A stretch of DNA of 36,282 nt, taken from the NCBI GenBank assembly GCA_030693295.1, contig JAUYAT010000024.1:1-36282 (forward strand). Reading direction: 5' to 3'. The position numbers and the translations under genes are program-made. This DNA comes from a bacterium (GTDB lineage: Bacteria; Patescibacteriota; Patescibacteriia; Patescibacteriales; VMTK01). Positions 14,787-23,115 of this stretch are shown here, piece after piece (the first letter of the stretch is position 1; every line of letters begins with the position of its first letter). The notes below the pieces were generated by a model. It was not told where the DNA came from and ran no database searches. It worked only from the letters and a program-made list of their open reading frames with translations.

Positions 14787-15782
14787 ATGAATATAGAAAA
14801 ATTATACAAAACATTGGCTGATAAGCCGAAATTCAGATTAAAACAGGCGAAAGAGGCGATATTTAAAGACTTGATAGACGATTGGGCAAAAGCGACTGTT
14901 CTGCCGCTGGATTTAAGGCAAGAATTGAATAAAGAATGCCCGCTTAAAATAAACAGCGAATTTTTTGTTTCCAAGGCAAAAGATTCAACTAAAGCGCTGA
15001 TCCGGCTGGAAGACGGATTAAAAATAGAATCCGTTCTTCTGCGGCACAGTGATAACAGAAACACGGTTTGCGTTTCTTCTCAAGTCGGCTGTCCCTTAAA
15101 TTGTTCTTTTTGCGCCACCGGCAAGATGGGCTTTAAAAGAAACTTGGAGTATTTTGAAATTGTGGAACAAGTTATATTTTTCGCCCGCTTGTTAAAAAAG
15201 GAAAATAAAAGAGTGTCCAACATAGTTTTTATGGGCATGGGCGAGCCATTTTTGAATTATGACAATGTATTAAGAGCCATAAAAATTATCAACGCGGAAG
15301 ACGGACTTAATATCGGCGCCAGGCATATTTCAATCTCAACAGTTGGAATAATTGAGGGCATTAAAAAATTAGCCAAAGAAAATCTGCAAATAAATTTGGC
15401 AATATCTCTCCATTCACCCAATGATAAATTGCGCGAGCGGATAATGCCGATAAACAAAAAATATCCGATTGAACGCGTATTGCAAGCGGTGGACGATTAT
15501 ATGGCGAAAACCAAGCGCAAAGTTATGTTTGAATATTTGCTGATTAACAATGTCAACGACACCAAAGAATGCGCGATTGAGCTGGCAAAATTGATGAAGA
15601 GGCCTTTATATTTTTTAAATTTAATCTCATATAACCCGACAGGAGTTTTTGAATCTTCGCCGTTTAAAAAAATAAAAGAATTTAAAAACATTCTGGAAAA
15701 AAGCGGGGTGAATGTGGCGCAAAGATACCGCTTCGGGCAGGATATCAACGCGGCCTGCGGACAGTTGGCGGGGAAGAATTAA
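14787..15782 (+). CDS. rlmN: 23S rRNA (adenine-C2) methyltransferase RlmN
   Basis: This radical SAM enzyme methylates A2503 of 23S rRNA and A37 of some tRNAs. The 331 residues include the cluster motif CPLNCSFC (Cys102, 106, 109) and the SAM motif MGMGEPFLNYDNV. The C-terminal DINAACGQLAG contains Cys324, the expected methyl-carrying cysteine. The related Cfr resistance enzyme is less likely, because this copy sits in a housekeeping pair with pyrH. The start is ATG 14787. Confidence 0.93.
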   Translation: MNIEKLYKTLADKPKFRLKQAKEAIFKDLIDDWAKATVLPLDLRQELNKECPLKINSEFFVSKAKDSTKALIRLEDGLKIESVLLRHSDNRNTVCVSSQVGCPLNCSFCATGKMGFKRNLEYFEIVEQVIFFARLLKKENKRVSNIVFMGMGEPFLNYDNVLRAIKIINAEDGLNIGARHISISTVGIIEGIKKLAKENLQINLAISLHSPNDKLRERIMPINKKYPIERVLQAVDDYMAKTKRKVMFEYLLINNVNDTKECAIELAKLMKRPLYFLNLISYNPTGVFESSPFKKIKEFKNILEKSGVNVAQRYRFGQDINAACGQLAGKN

Positions 15783-15799
15783 TTAAGGTGTTATTTAGT

Positions 15800-15825
15800 C
15801 CCCTCCTCTAAGATTAGAGGAGGGG
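15800..15825. repeat. CCCCTCCTC palindrome between rlmN and the next gene
   Basis: CCCCTCCTCTAA (15800-15811) and TTAGAGGAGGGG (15814-15825) are perfectly complementary with a 2-nt loop, followed by CAGGGTGGAG. It is related in layout to the CCCTCTCC elements in murD and the LTD gene. It may end transcription, but no T run follows. Confidence 0.8.
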
Positions 15826-15851
15826 CAGGGTGGAGTAGACAGTCATTAAAA

Positions 15852-16292
15852 TTAAGCGCGCGGGCGCGGTTCATTGCCTCTGCTTTCCTTGAATTTTTCC
15901 AAGCCCGCTAAAAATTCAGGGTTTATTGAGTCTTTGATATCTTTTGGAATTTCAGTTTTAGGTTCATTTTCAGCGGCTCGGCGTTCGTTTTTTGCTCTTT
16001 TAAAATCAAATACTTCCGCGACATTTTTTTCACCTGCCGCCTTACTCAAGCCGCTTATTTTCTTTTTTTCGCGGTATTTATTTATTGCGCCAGGGCATTT
16101 GCTTATTTGCCGCTCAATATCTTCCAAGTCAAACTCTAAAATCGTCCGCTTATCAGTATCACTAGTCTCGCTTATTGTTTTTTCAATTGCTTTTTTTCTT
16201 TCTTTTAATTCATTTATTCTTTTTAACAACTTAACATCAACCGATTCCTCTGCCGGCTGTTGATCAAATTGATTTAAAGCAGATTCTCTCAT
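15852..16292 (-). CDS. Charged coiled-coil protein, unknown function
   Basis: A 146-residue, very charged protein. Residues about 18-70 have heptad-like Leu/Ile spacing with alternating Lys and Glu (LLKRINELKERKKAIEKTIS) and should form a coiled coil. There is no signal peptide or membrane helix. A long frame also exists on the other strand, but the charged helical composition favours this one. The family is not recognised. It faces rlmN convergently. Confidence 0.65.
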   Translation of the reverse strand: MRESALNQFDQQPAEESVDVKLLKRINELKERKKAIEKTISETSDTDKRTILEFDLEDIERQISKCPGAINKYREKKKISGLSKAAGEKNVAEVFDFKRAKNERRAAENEPKTEIPKDIKDSINPEFLAGLEKFKESRGNEPRPRA

Positions 16293-16340
16293 ATTATTTT
16301 TGGGTTATAAATTAACTTGAATTACGAAATACCGTTTTAC

Positions 16341-16415
16341 TGTCATTCCCGCGAAAGCGGGAATCCAGGGGTTAAGCGAGTAAAATCTGGATTCCCAATC
16401 AAGTTGGGAATGACA
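16341..16415. repeat. Long inverted repeat (ATTCCCGC family), copy 2
   Basis: It begins TGTCATTCCCGC and ends GGGAATGACA. Inner arms GAATCCAG/CTGGATTC surround an 18-nt loop. The right half has diverged: its inner palindrome is ATTCCCAATC-AAG-TTGGGAAT rather than the GCGAAAGC type. Confidence 0.88.
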
Positions 16416-16528
16416 AAAGAGTATTGTTAAAATGGTTTTGTAATTCACAAAAATTAAATATACTTTAATTTTATAACAAGCAAAACATAAGTCAAGTTTT
16501 TTGGAAAAAATATTGAAATGTGATAAAA

Positions 16529-16726
16529 TGAGAGCGTTGAACAATTCTATTCTGTCATTCCCGCCCGCTTCGCCGGAGCTTCAGCGAGGCGAGCGAAAGC
16601 GGGAATCCATGAGTAAACCGCAAAAACACGAAAATAAATAAAAAGTTAAAAAGCATCACAATACTCTTATCTATCTTCTTATTCATGCCGCTAACCCCTG
16701 GATTCCCAATCAATTTGGGAATGACA
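16529..16726. repeat. Long inverted repeat (ATTCCCGC family), copy 3, expanded
   Basis: The outer ends are TGTCATTCCC (from 16553) and GGGAATGACA (to 16726). The left palindrome is expanded by a GC-rich stretch (CCGCTTCGCCGGAGCTTCAG and beyond), and the central loop is about 90 bp. The 24 bases before it match those before copy 1 (22 of 24). Confidence 0.85.
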
Positions 16727-16810
16727 GTGGAGTAATTTTCGGACAATCTGAAAAAAATATTGTTAAAATAGTTTTGTAATTTAAAGCGTAAAGGAAATCT
16801 AATCTTATTT

Positions 16811-19800
16811 ATGATAAAACAAAGAGAATCGCTGTCGCTGGCAGAGAAAATTATTTTAATCCTGTTGTTTATCGGTTCAGGATTTTTTTATTTTGAAAAA
16901 GTTTGGGCCAGCCAAAATATTTTAATCAGCGAAATTTATGGCGGAGGAGGAAACTCTGGGTCTTATTGGAAAAATGATTTTATAGAAATTTATAATCCAA
17001 ATAATTTTTCAATTCCGCTTGACGGTTGGTCTGTCCAATACGCGTCAGCTACAGGCGATTTTAAAGGTATAACGAAGTTAAACAAAAATATTCCCGCTAA
17101 ATCCTATTATTTAATACAGGGGCAAGCCGAAGGCGGAGGTGAAATGAATATTCCTATGCCTGATGCTACCGGAGATATCTCAATGTCGGCTACTGCCGGC
17201 AAAGTGGCTTTAGTGAACAACGCTAACCCTATAATCAGTAAAGCAGACGAGAATGTAATTGATTTTATTGGTTATGGCTCAGCTAATGAGTTTGAAGGTC
17301 AGGCCACGTCTTCGCCTGGTGGTAATGTCAAAAGTTTAGCGCGAAAAATTGTTAACGGAATTATGCAGGATACGGACAATAATAATATTGATTTTGAAAT
17401 AAAGAATCCGCCTGAGCCGCAGAATTCAAGCTTGATAGCCGTTTCACCTCTACCGCCAGCAGACCAGCCAACAAATACCCAAGACCCCGCCCCGGCGACC
17501 TCGCCCCTGCCCTCTCCTTCGCAAGGAGAGGGAGCGACAACCTCGCCCCAATCCTTAGTTAAGTATAAACTCGGCGATGTTGTAATCAACGAATTCGTAA
17601 GCGACCCGGCAGACGAAGAGGTGGAGTGGATTGAGCTGTATAACACAATGAGCGTGGAAATTAATTTGACTGGCTGGACGATTGAAGAAGGAAGCGGAGC
17701 GAAAACAAGTTTGACAGGTATTATTGCCGCAAACGGCAACGGCAAGTTTACGGTTATTGAAAAGCCCAAAGGCAATTTAAATAATGGCGGAGATATTATT
17801 ATCTTGCGCGACGGGAAAAATAATTTGATAGACCAAGTCGCTTACGGAAACTGGAATGACGGAAATGCGGATAATAACGCGCCAGCAGCGAATGATCCGA
17901 ACAGCGTAGCGCGCAAATTTGACGGCCATAACAGCTTTAACAACGCCGAAGATTTCGCGGTTACCGCCGCGCCCACGAAAGGAAAAAGCAATATAATAAA
18001 AAACATCGCGGAAGACAGCGAAGAGAATAATCGAGATGAAAAAAATAATTACGATTATAGCGATAAAATTATTATTTCAGAAATTTTTCCCAATCCGGTT
18101 GGCAGTGATAATGAAAACGAATTTATTGAATTATATAATAAAGGAAACAGAGATGTTGATTTGACCGGATGGATGATAGGCGATGACAGCAAAAAAAAAT
18201 ATGAAATCGCCAATAGCGCGAAAAGCCAACCCCGAGTACTCGGGACAACGATAATAAAAACAAAAGGATATTTAACAATATACAGGAGCGAGAGCAAAAT
18301 CGCTTTGAATAATAACGGCGACAGCGTTAAATTATACCAGCCGCTGAAAGATGAGCCGTCGCAAACGGTGAAATACGAAAAAGCGGCTGAGGGATGGTCG
18401 TATAATTTTGATTACGCCAAACAAGACGCCAATCCGTCATCTGGCGGAAAATATGTCTGGAGCGAAGTTGTAACGCCCGGAAAAGAAAATATCATAAAAA
18501 CAATCAACCATAAGCCAACAGCTGATTTTGACTGCCCGCAAGAAATAACAGCCGGAGTTCCTGTTATTTTTGACAGCTCGGACACAATTGACGAAGACGG
18601 CGATGAACTGAAATATTTTTGGGATTTTGGCGACGGGATAACTAACAAATTGGCAAGCCCCGAACATACTTTTTTAAAGCAGGGCGCTTATACCGTAAAG
18701 CTAACAGTAAACGACGGCGAAAATGAAGCCGTAAAAGAAAAAATAATAAAAGCGGCTGAAAACAAACCTCACCCTAACCCTCTCCTTATTAAGGAGAGGG
18801 AAATAGCCGCGCGCCATGGCAATGGCGGCGCCGAAATAATTATCAATGAATTTTTGCCGAATACCGAAGGAGCTGACGCGGAAGAGGAATGGATTGAATT
18901 AAAAAACGCGGGTGGCGCGAAAATCAATTTGTTGAATTGGAAACTTGATGACAGCGAAGGTGGCAGCAAGCCATATGCTTTTAAAAACGATTTGTGGCTG
19001 AACGCCGGCAAATTTTTTACGGTTGAAAGAGTTGAAAGCGGACTGGCGTTAAACAATAACGCGGACGCGATTCGCTTGTTCAATGATTTAGACGAGCTTA
19101 TGGACGAAGTGGAATACGAAGCAACGGTTAAAGGCGCTTCTTACGCCCGCGGACAAAACAACAAATGGTTTTGGACAAATATTTTAACCCCGGGCGAAGA
19201 GAATATTATATCGGTCAGCGGGCTGGAAACGGTTGATTATGAAACAGCGGGCGGAAAAACCGGCGATAAAATTAAAAAAGTAGGGCAAATTATTGAAACG
19301 ACTTTGGAAAAAATAAAAGAATTTGAAGCCGGAGATTTAATCAAGGTAAAGGGCACAGTGGCGGTTGAGCCGGGGATTTTAGGCTCGCAATATTTTTACA
19401 TTGTCGGCTCGCCCGGAATCCAAATTTACAATTACAAAAAAGAATTTCCCGGCTTGCGCGTCGGCGATTATGTTGAAGTAAGCGGCGAGTTAAGCGCTGG
19501 CGCGGGCGAGCCCCGGCTTAAAACAAAACAAGCCGACGATATTAAAATACTCGCCCATCGCGAACCGCCCGCGGCCAATGAATTAACTTGCGAAAAAATA
19601 AATGATGATTATGTCGGCCAATTAGCGCGAGTTACGGGCGAAGTAACCGGGAGAAAAAGTTCAATTGTTTACTTGGACGACGGCACTGATGAAATAATAG
19701 TTTACATAAAAAAAGCCACCGGCATCAATCCCGCCAGCATAAAAGAAGGCGAAAAAATCGCCGTCACCGGCCTGGTCGGACGCACTTCGTCAGGCGTCAG

Positions 19801-20017
19801 GATTATGCCGCGCTCGTCTGATGACATTGTAAAAAAAGACGTTGAAAGCGCTGAAGCGGCCGGCCAAGTCTTGGGAGAAATAATGGCCGGCGACGAGTGG
19901 GAGGTCGCCAAGCGGGACAAAAAATTGGAATTATTCAAATATTTATTGCTGGTTGCCGGCGGCGCGATTATGGCGCTGGCCGGGCTGTTAATAAAAATAA
20001 GGCGCAAATTAGTCTAA
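16811..20017 (+). CDS. Large surface protein with lamin-tail, PKD and OB-fold domains
   Basis: The 1068-residue protein begins with a signal anchor (about 13-33). Lamin-tail-like domains follow at about 35-160 (ISEIYGGGGNSGS, FIEIYNP, LDGWSV), 254-385 (VVINEFVSDP, EWIELYN, LTGWTIE), 418-535 (IIISEIFPNP, FIELYN, LTGWMIGDD) and 674-800. A PKD domain lies at 567-645 (YFWDFGDG, GAYTVKLTVNDG). Two OB-fold-like domains occupy about 838-915 and 925-1005 (IKVKGTVA, ARVTGEV). A C-terminal helix with a basic end (1043-1068) should anchor it in the membrane. The role is probably surface attachment or binding; no enzyme motif is seen. Three palindromic repeats are read through in frame (about 230-247, 473-478, 653-673), mostly in linkers. 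Confidence 0.88.
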   Translation: MIKQRESLSLAEKIILILLFIGSGFFYFEKVWASQNILISEIYGGGGNSGSYWKNDFIEIYNPNNFSIPLDGWSVQYASATGDFKGITKLNKNIPAKSYYLIQGQAEGGGEMNIPMPDATGDISMSATAGKVALVNNANPIISKADENVIDFIGYGSANEFEGQATSSPGGNVKSLARKIVNGIMQDTDNNNIDFEIKNPPEPQNSSLIAVSPLPPADQPTNTQDPAPATSPLPSPSQGEGATTSPQSLVKYKLGDVVINEFVSDPADEEVEWIELYNTMSVEINLTGWTIEEGSGAKTSLTGIIAANGNGKFTVIEKPKGNLNNGGDIIILRDGKNNLIDQVAYGNWNDGNADNNAPAANDPNSVARKFDGHNSFNNAEDFAVTAAPTKGKSNIIKNIAEDSEENNRDEKNNYDYSDKIIISEIFPNPVGSDNENEFIELYNKGNRDVDLTGWMIGDDSKKKYEIANSAKSQPRVLGTTIIKTKGYLTIYRSESKIALNNNGDSVKLYQPLKDEPSQTVKYEKAAEGWSYNFDYAKQDANPSSGGKYVWSEVVTPGKENIIKTINHKPTADFDCPQEITAGVPVIFDSSDTIDEDGDELKYFWDFGDGITNKLASPEHTFLKQGAYTVKLTVNDGENEAVKEKIIKAAENKPHPNPLLIKEREIAARHGNGGAEIIINEFLPNTEGADAEEEWIELKNAGGAKINLLNWKLDDSEGGSKPYAFKNDLWLNAGKFFTVERVESGLALNNNADAIRLFNDLDELMDEVEYEATVKGASYARGQNNKWFWTNILTPGEENIISVSGLETVDYETAGGKTGDKIKKVGQIIETTLEKIKEFEAGDLIKVKGTVAVEPGILGSQYFYIVGSPGIQIYNYKKEFPGLRVGDYVEVSGELSAGAGEPRLKTKQADDIKILAHREPPAANELTCEKINDDYVGQLARVTGEVTGRKSSIVYLDDGTDEIIVYIKKATGINPASIKEGEKIAVTGLVGRTSSGVRIMPRSSDDIVKKDVESAEAAGQVLGEIMAGDEWEVAKRDKKLELFKYLLLVAGGAIMALAGLLIKIRRKLV
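17510..17532 (+). repeat. CCCTCTCC palindrome in frame in the LTD gene, copy 1
   Basis: CCCTCTCCTT-CGC-AAGGAGAGGG, preceded by CCTCGCCCCTG. It is the exact reverse complement of the murD copy at 3472-3494 and is translated as PSPSQGEG in a Pro/Thr/Ser-rich linker. Confidence 0.9.
18231..18244 (+). repeat. CCCGAGTACTCGGG palindrome in frame in the LTD gene
   Basis: A perfect 14-bp palindrome flanked by CAAC on both sides. It is translated as part of QPRVLGTT within the third LTD domain. Confidence 0.75.
18767..18800 (+). repeat. CCCTCTCC palindrome in frame in the LTD gene, copy 2
   Basis: CCTCACCCTAA is followed by CCCTCTCCTT-ATT-AAGGAGAGGG. It is translated as PHPNPLLIKERE between the PKD and fourth LTD domains. 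Confidence 0.88.
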
Positions 20018-20056
20018 TGGCTTTTTTTTATAGTTAAAATATGGTAAAATATTTTT

Positions 20057-22423
20057 ATGGCAAGAAAAAGAAAATTTAAAAGAAATCCGCTGGATTATAT
20101 CGCTTTACCCAGCATGAATTTAGACCCTGACATAAAAAGGGGTATTTTTATTGTGCTAATATTAGCTCTTGGCGCTATCAGCCTGCTTAGCTTGTTTGAT
20201 TTGGCGGGCGGTTTGGGAGTTTATTTAGAAAAAGGCATAATGCTTGCTTTCGGCTGGGGCAAATGGCTTTTCCCCTTTATCCTGCTGGCGCTCGGATTTG
20301 CTCTTTACAGCGAAGACAGGTTTGAAATCAGAGGCGCGAATTATTTGGGCTTATTTTTATTTATTTTATCTTTCCATTCCTTGTTGCAGTTATTTGTCGC
20401 GCAAGACCAATGGCAATTAAGCATTCACGCGGGCGCCGGCGGCGGCTATATCGGCTTATTTTTAGCTTCAGGACTGACAAAATTAATGGGATTTTGGGCA
20501 AGTTTGATTGTAGCGATTTGCTTAATGCTAATCTCTTTGATGCTAATGTTCAACGCGTCGCTGGCCAGATTAATAGGGCGTGAAAGCTTGTTTGCTAAAT
20601 TGCTGTACCCGATTAATTTTATTTTTAATAAAATTCTCCGAAGAGGCGAAGAGGAAGAAGATGAAGATGGAAATGAAGATGAGGAAGAAGATGAAGATGA
20701 TGAAACGGAAGAAGCGGGAGAAGAGGACGAAGAAGATGCCGGCTTTAGCAGGCGCAAAATTAAAGCCGAGCCGGTTGCGGCGGTGGAAGCTCGGGCCGAA
20801 ATCTCGGGCTGGAAGCCGACTCATATTAAAATTGATTTGCCGCTTGATTTATTAAACGGCAGAATCGGCAAACCAACCAGCGGAGACATAAAAACCAATT
20901 TATCAGTAATCCAAAAAACTTTGGAAAATTTCGGCATTCCGGTTGAAATGGGAGATGTGAGCGTCGGCCCCACTATCACCCAATATACTTTTAAGCCGGC
21001 GGAGGGAATAAAATTATCCCGCATCACGGGATTAAATAATGATTTGTCTTTGGCATTGGCGGCCCATCCTATCAGGATTGAGGCGCCCATACCCGGAAAA
21101 TCATTAGTCGGCATTGAAGTTCCCAATCAAGCGAAAGCCATTGTAAGCTTAAAAGAAGTTTTATCGGATAAAAGCTTTAAAGAAAGAAAAAATAATTTAA
21201 CCATTGCTTTGGGCAAGGATGTTTCCGGCAAGCCATGGTTTGACGACTTGGGCAAAATGCCGCATTTGCTGGTAGCGGGCGCGACCGGCTCAGGCAAATC
21301 GGTAATGCTTAATTCCGTTATCGTAAGCCTGCTTTACCAAAATAACCCTGATGATTTGCGCTTTATTATGGTTGACCCTAAAAGAGTTGAATTATTGGTT
21401 TATAACGGCATTCCTCATCTCTTAACTCCGGTTATAACCGATGTGGGGAAAACAATTAACGCTTTAAAATGGTGCTTGAATGAAATGGACCGCCGCTTTG
21501 AAATGCTGTCCAAATATGGCAAAAGAAATATTGAGGATTACAATAAAACCGTTGCGGGCAACGGCAACGGCGAAGCGGGAAAAATTCCTTGCATAGTTTT
21601 TGTTATTGATGAGCTGGCTGATTTAATGGTGGCGGCCGCCCGCGATATTGAAGCGGGCATTATCCGCTTGGCGCAAATGGCCAGAGCCGTTGGCATTCAT
21701 CTGGTCCTAGCTACCCAGCGCCCGAGCGTTGATGTCATCACCGGACTGATTAAAGCCAATATGCCGGCGCGCATCGCTTTTTCCGTCGCGTCAAGCGTTG
21801 ATTCACGGACAATTTTAGATACTATGGGCGCGGAAAAATTATTAGGCCGCGGCGATATGCTTTTTATTACCGCGGAATTGTCAAAGCCGAAGCGTCTGCA
21901 AGGCGCTTTTGTAAGCGACAACGAAATTAAAAAAGTCGTCCGCTATATTAAAGAAAAAAGCGGGGAAACCGATTATATCCAGGACATCGTGGAAAAACAG
22001 AGAGTCCGGGGCATTTCCGGCTTCGGCTTAAACAACGGCGGTGATGACAATGATGATGAGTTGCTTGAAGAGGCCAAAGAAATGGTAATTAATATGGACA
22101 GGGCATCCGCCTCGTTGCTGCAGCGCCGCCTGCGCATCGGTTACGCCAGAGCCGCCCGCCTGCTTGATTTACTGGAAGAAGCGGGAGTGGTCGGTCCCGG
22201 CCAAGGGGCTAAGCCCAGGGAAATCTTGATTACCAGAGAACAATATGATAATATGATTAACCAAGGCATTAGCGGCGTAAATTTGCATAAACAGGAAGAA
22301 TCGGAGGCCCCTGATGAATATTTAGATTCAGAAGATGAGGAAGAGGAAGATAATAAAGAAGAAGACGAAGAAAAAGATGAGGAAGAAAAAGAGGAAGAAG
22401 AAGGCAAATATTTTTCAAAATAA
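20057..22423 (+). CDS. ftsK: FtsK/SpoIIIE DNA translocase with acidic C-terminal tail
   Basis: This membrane-anchored hexameric ATPase pumps chromosomal DNA at the division septum. The 788 residues comprise about four membrane helices (28-50, 66-84, 94-115, 135-170) and a very acidic linker (198-228). The motor follows, with Walker A GATGSGKS (408-415), Walker B VFVIDEL (514-520) and LATQRPSVDVITGLIKANMP. The winged-helix gamma domain lies at about 665-735 (ASLLQRRLRIGYARAARLLD), which in known FtsK reads polar sequence motifs. A second acidic block (747-783) after gamma is not usual. The linker is short compared with E. coli FtsK and nearer SpoIIIE. Confidence 0.95.
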   Translation: MARKRKFKRNPLDYIALPSMNLDPDIKRGIFIVLILALGAISLLSLFDLAGGLGVYLEKGIMLAFGWGKWLFPFILLALGFALYSEDRFEIRGANYLGLFLFILSFHSLLQLFVAQDQWQLSIHAGAGGGYIGLFLASGLTKLMGFWASLIVAICLMLISLMLMFNASLARLIGRESLFAKLLYPINFIFNKILRRGEEEEDEDGNEDEEEDEDDETEEAGEEDEEDAGFSRRKIKAEPVAAVEARAEISGWKPTHIKIDLPLDLLNGRIGKPTSGDIKTNLSVIQKTLENFGIPVEMGDVSVGPTITQYTFKPAEGIKLSRITGLNNDLSLALAAHPIRIEAPIPGKSLVGIEVPNQAKAIVSLKEVLSDKSFKERKNNLTIALGKDVSGKPWFDDLGKMPHLLVAGATGSGKSVMLNSVIVSLLYQNNPDDLRFIMVDPKRVELLVYNGIPHLLTPVITDVGKTINALKWCLNEMDRRFEMLSKYGKRNIEDYNKTVAGNGNGEAGKIPCIVFVIDELADLMVAAARDIEAGIIRLAQMARAVGIHLVLATQRPSVDVITGLIKANMPARIAFSVASSVDSRTILDTMGAEKLLGRGDMLFITAELSKPKRLQGAFVSDNEIKKVVRYIKEKSGETDYIQDIVEKQRVRGISGFGLNNGGDDNDDELLEEAKEMVINMDRASASLLQRRLRIGYARAARLLDLLEEAGVVGPGQGAKPREILITREQYDNMINQGISGVNLHKQEESEAPDEYLDSEDEEEEDNKEEDEEKDEEEKEEEEGKYFSK

Positions 22424-22446
22424 CTTAAAAAGTTTTAAAAAATTAT

Positions 22447-22467
22447 TTCATAATTCATAATTCTAAA
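22447..22467 (+). repeat. TTCATAA heptamer array before the MBL-fold gene
   Basis: Two perfect TTCATAA units and a variant TTCTAAA, ending four bases before the ATG at 22471. Confidence 0.75.
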
Positions 22468-22470
22468 TTT

Positions 22471-23115
22471 ATGATAATCACTTGGCTTGGCCATTCATGC
22501 TTTAAAATTCAAGACAAAACCGGATCCGAAGCTATAACGGTTGTAACGGATCCTTTTGATAAATCCATCGGGCTTAAAGTCCCGAGCTTTGAAGCGGACA
22601 TAATAACAGTAAGCCACAATCACAATGACCATAACAACACCGGCGCTATCCGCGGCAACCCTTTTATTATAAAAAACGCCGGCGAATATGATGTCAAAGG
22701 CGTGTTTATTGAAGGCGCGGAAACTTATCACGACGAAAAAGAAGGCGCGGAAAGAGGCAAAAACATAATTTACCGCATTGATATTGATGATATATCCGTG
22801 GCGCATTTAGGCGATTTGGGGCACATTTTGGACGCGAAGCAACTGGGAAAATTGGAAGGAACGGATATCTTGCTGATTCCGGTTGGCGGAATTTTTACTC
22901 TTGATGCCAAAAAAGCCGTGGAAGTTGTGTCGCAAATTGAACCGCGCATTGTAATCCCGATGCATTACAAGACACCGGGATTAAAAATTGATCTTAAAGC
23001 AGTTGATGAATTTATTAAAGAATTGGGCCTTAAGCCGACTTACGAGGAAAAACTGAAAATCAGCAAGAAGGATTTGCCGGTTGAAGAAATGGAGCTGGTG
23101 ATATTGAAAATATAG
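22471..23115 (+). CDS. Metallo-beta-lactamase-fold hydrolase, UlaG-like
   Basis: This 214-residue, probably cytoplasmic, metal-dependent hydrolase opens MIITWLGHSCFKIQ, the usual start of the UlaG/UPF0173 branch. It carries the metal motif SHNHNDHN (HxHxDH), NAGEYDVKGVFIEG, HLGDLGH and a late IVIPMHYKTPG, which supplies another metal His. The substrate is not predictable. UlaG itself opens L-ascorbate-6-phosphate, but no such pathway is seen here. It follows ftsK by about 47 bases and may be cotranscribed. Confidence 0.87.
   Translation: MIITWLGHSCFKIQDKTGSEAITVVTDPFDKSIGLKVPSFEADIITVSHNHNDHNNTGAIRGNPFIIKNAGEYDVKGVFIEGAETYHDEKEGAERGKNIIYRIDIDDISVAHLGDLGHILDAKQLGKLEGTDILLIPVGGIFTLDAKKAVEVVSQIEPRIVIPMHYKTPGLKIDLKAVDEFIKELGLKPTYEEKLKISKKDLPVEEMELVILKI

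Larger units (their letters stand above)
16293..16810. other. Repeat-rich intergenic region without genes
   Basis: About 520 bp hold ATTCCC-type inverted repeat copies 2 and 3. They also hold a 24-bp direct repeat starting TATTGTTAAAAT at 16422-16445 and 16758-16781 (23 of 24 identical). Thus the 3' flanks of copies 2 and 3 are related, as are the 5' flanks of copies 1 and 3. No convincing gene is seen. Confidence 0.75.

Noticed and set aside
14787-15782. Cfr-type resistance methyltransferase instead of RlmN
   Set aside because: The housekeeping context next to pyrH and the RlmN-like ends favour RlmN. Nothing marks it as mobile.
15874-16263. A 129-residue plus-strand frame opposite the coiled-coil gene
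   Set aside because: Its composition (Ser/Leu/Phe-rich) is what the complement of a charged helical gene gives, and it has no ribosome site.
20446-20855. Long frames opposite and overlapping the ftsK acidic linker
   Set aside because: They are rich in Ser or Lys/Met only because the real frame encodes Glu/Asp runs (GAA/GAG). The FtsK frame is clearly coding.
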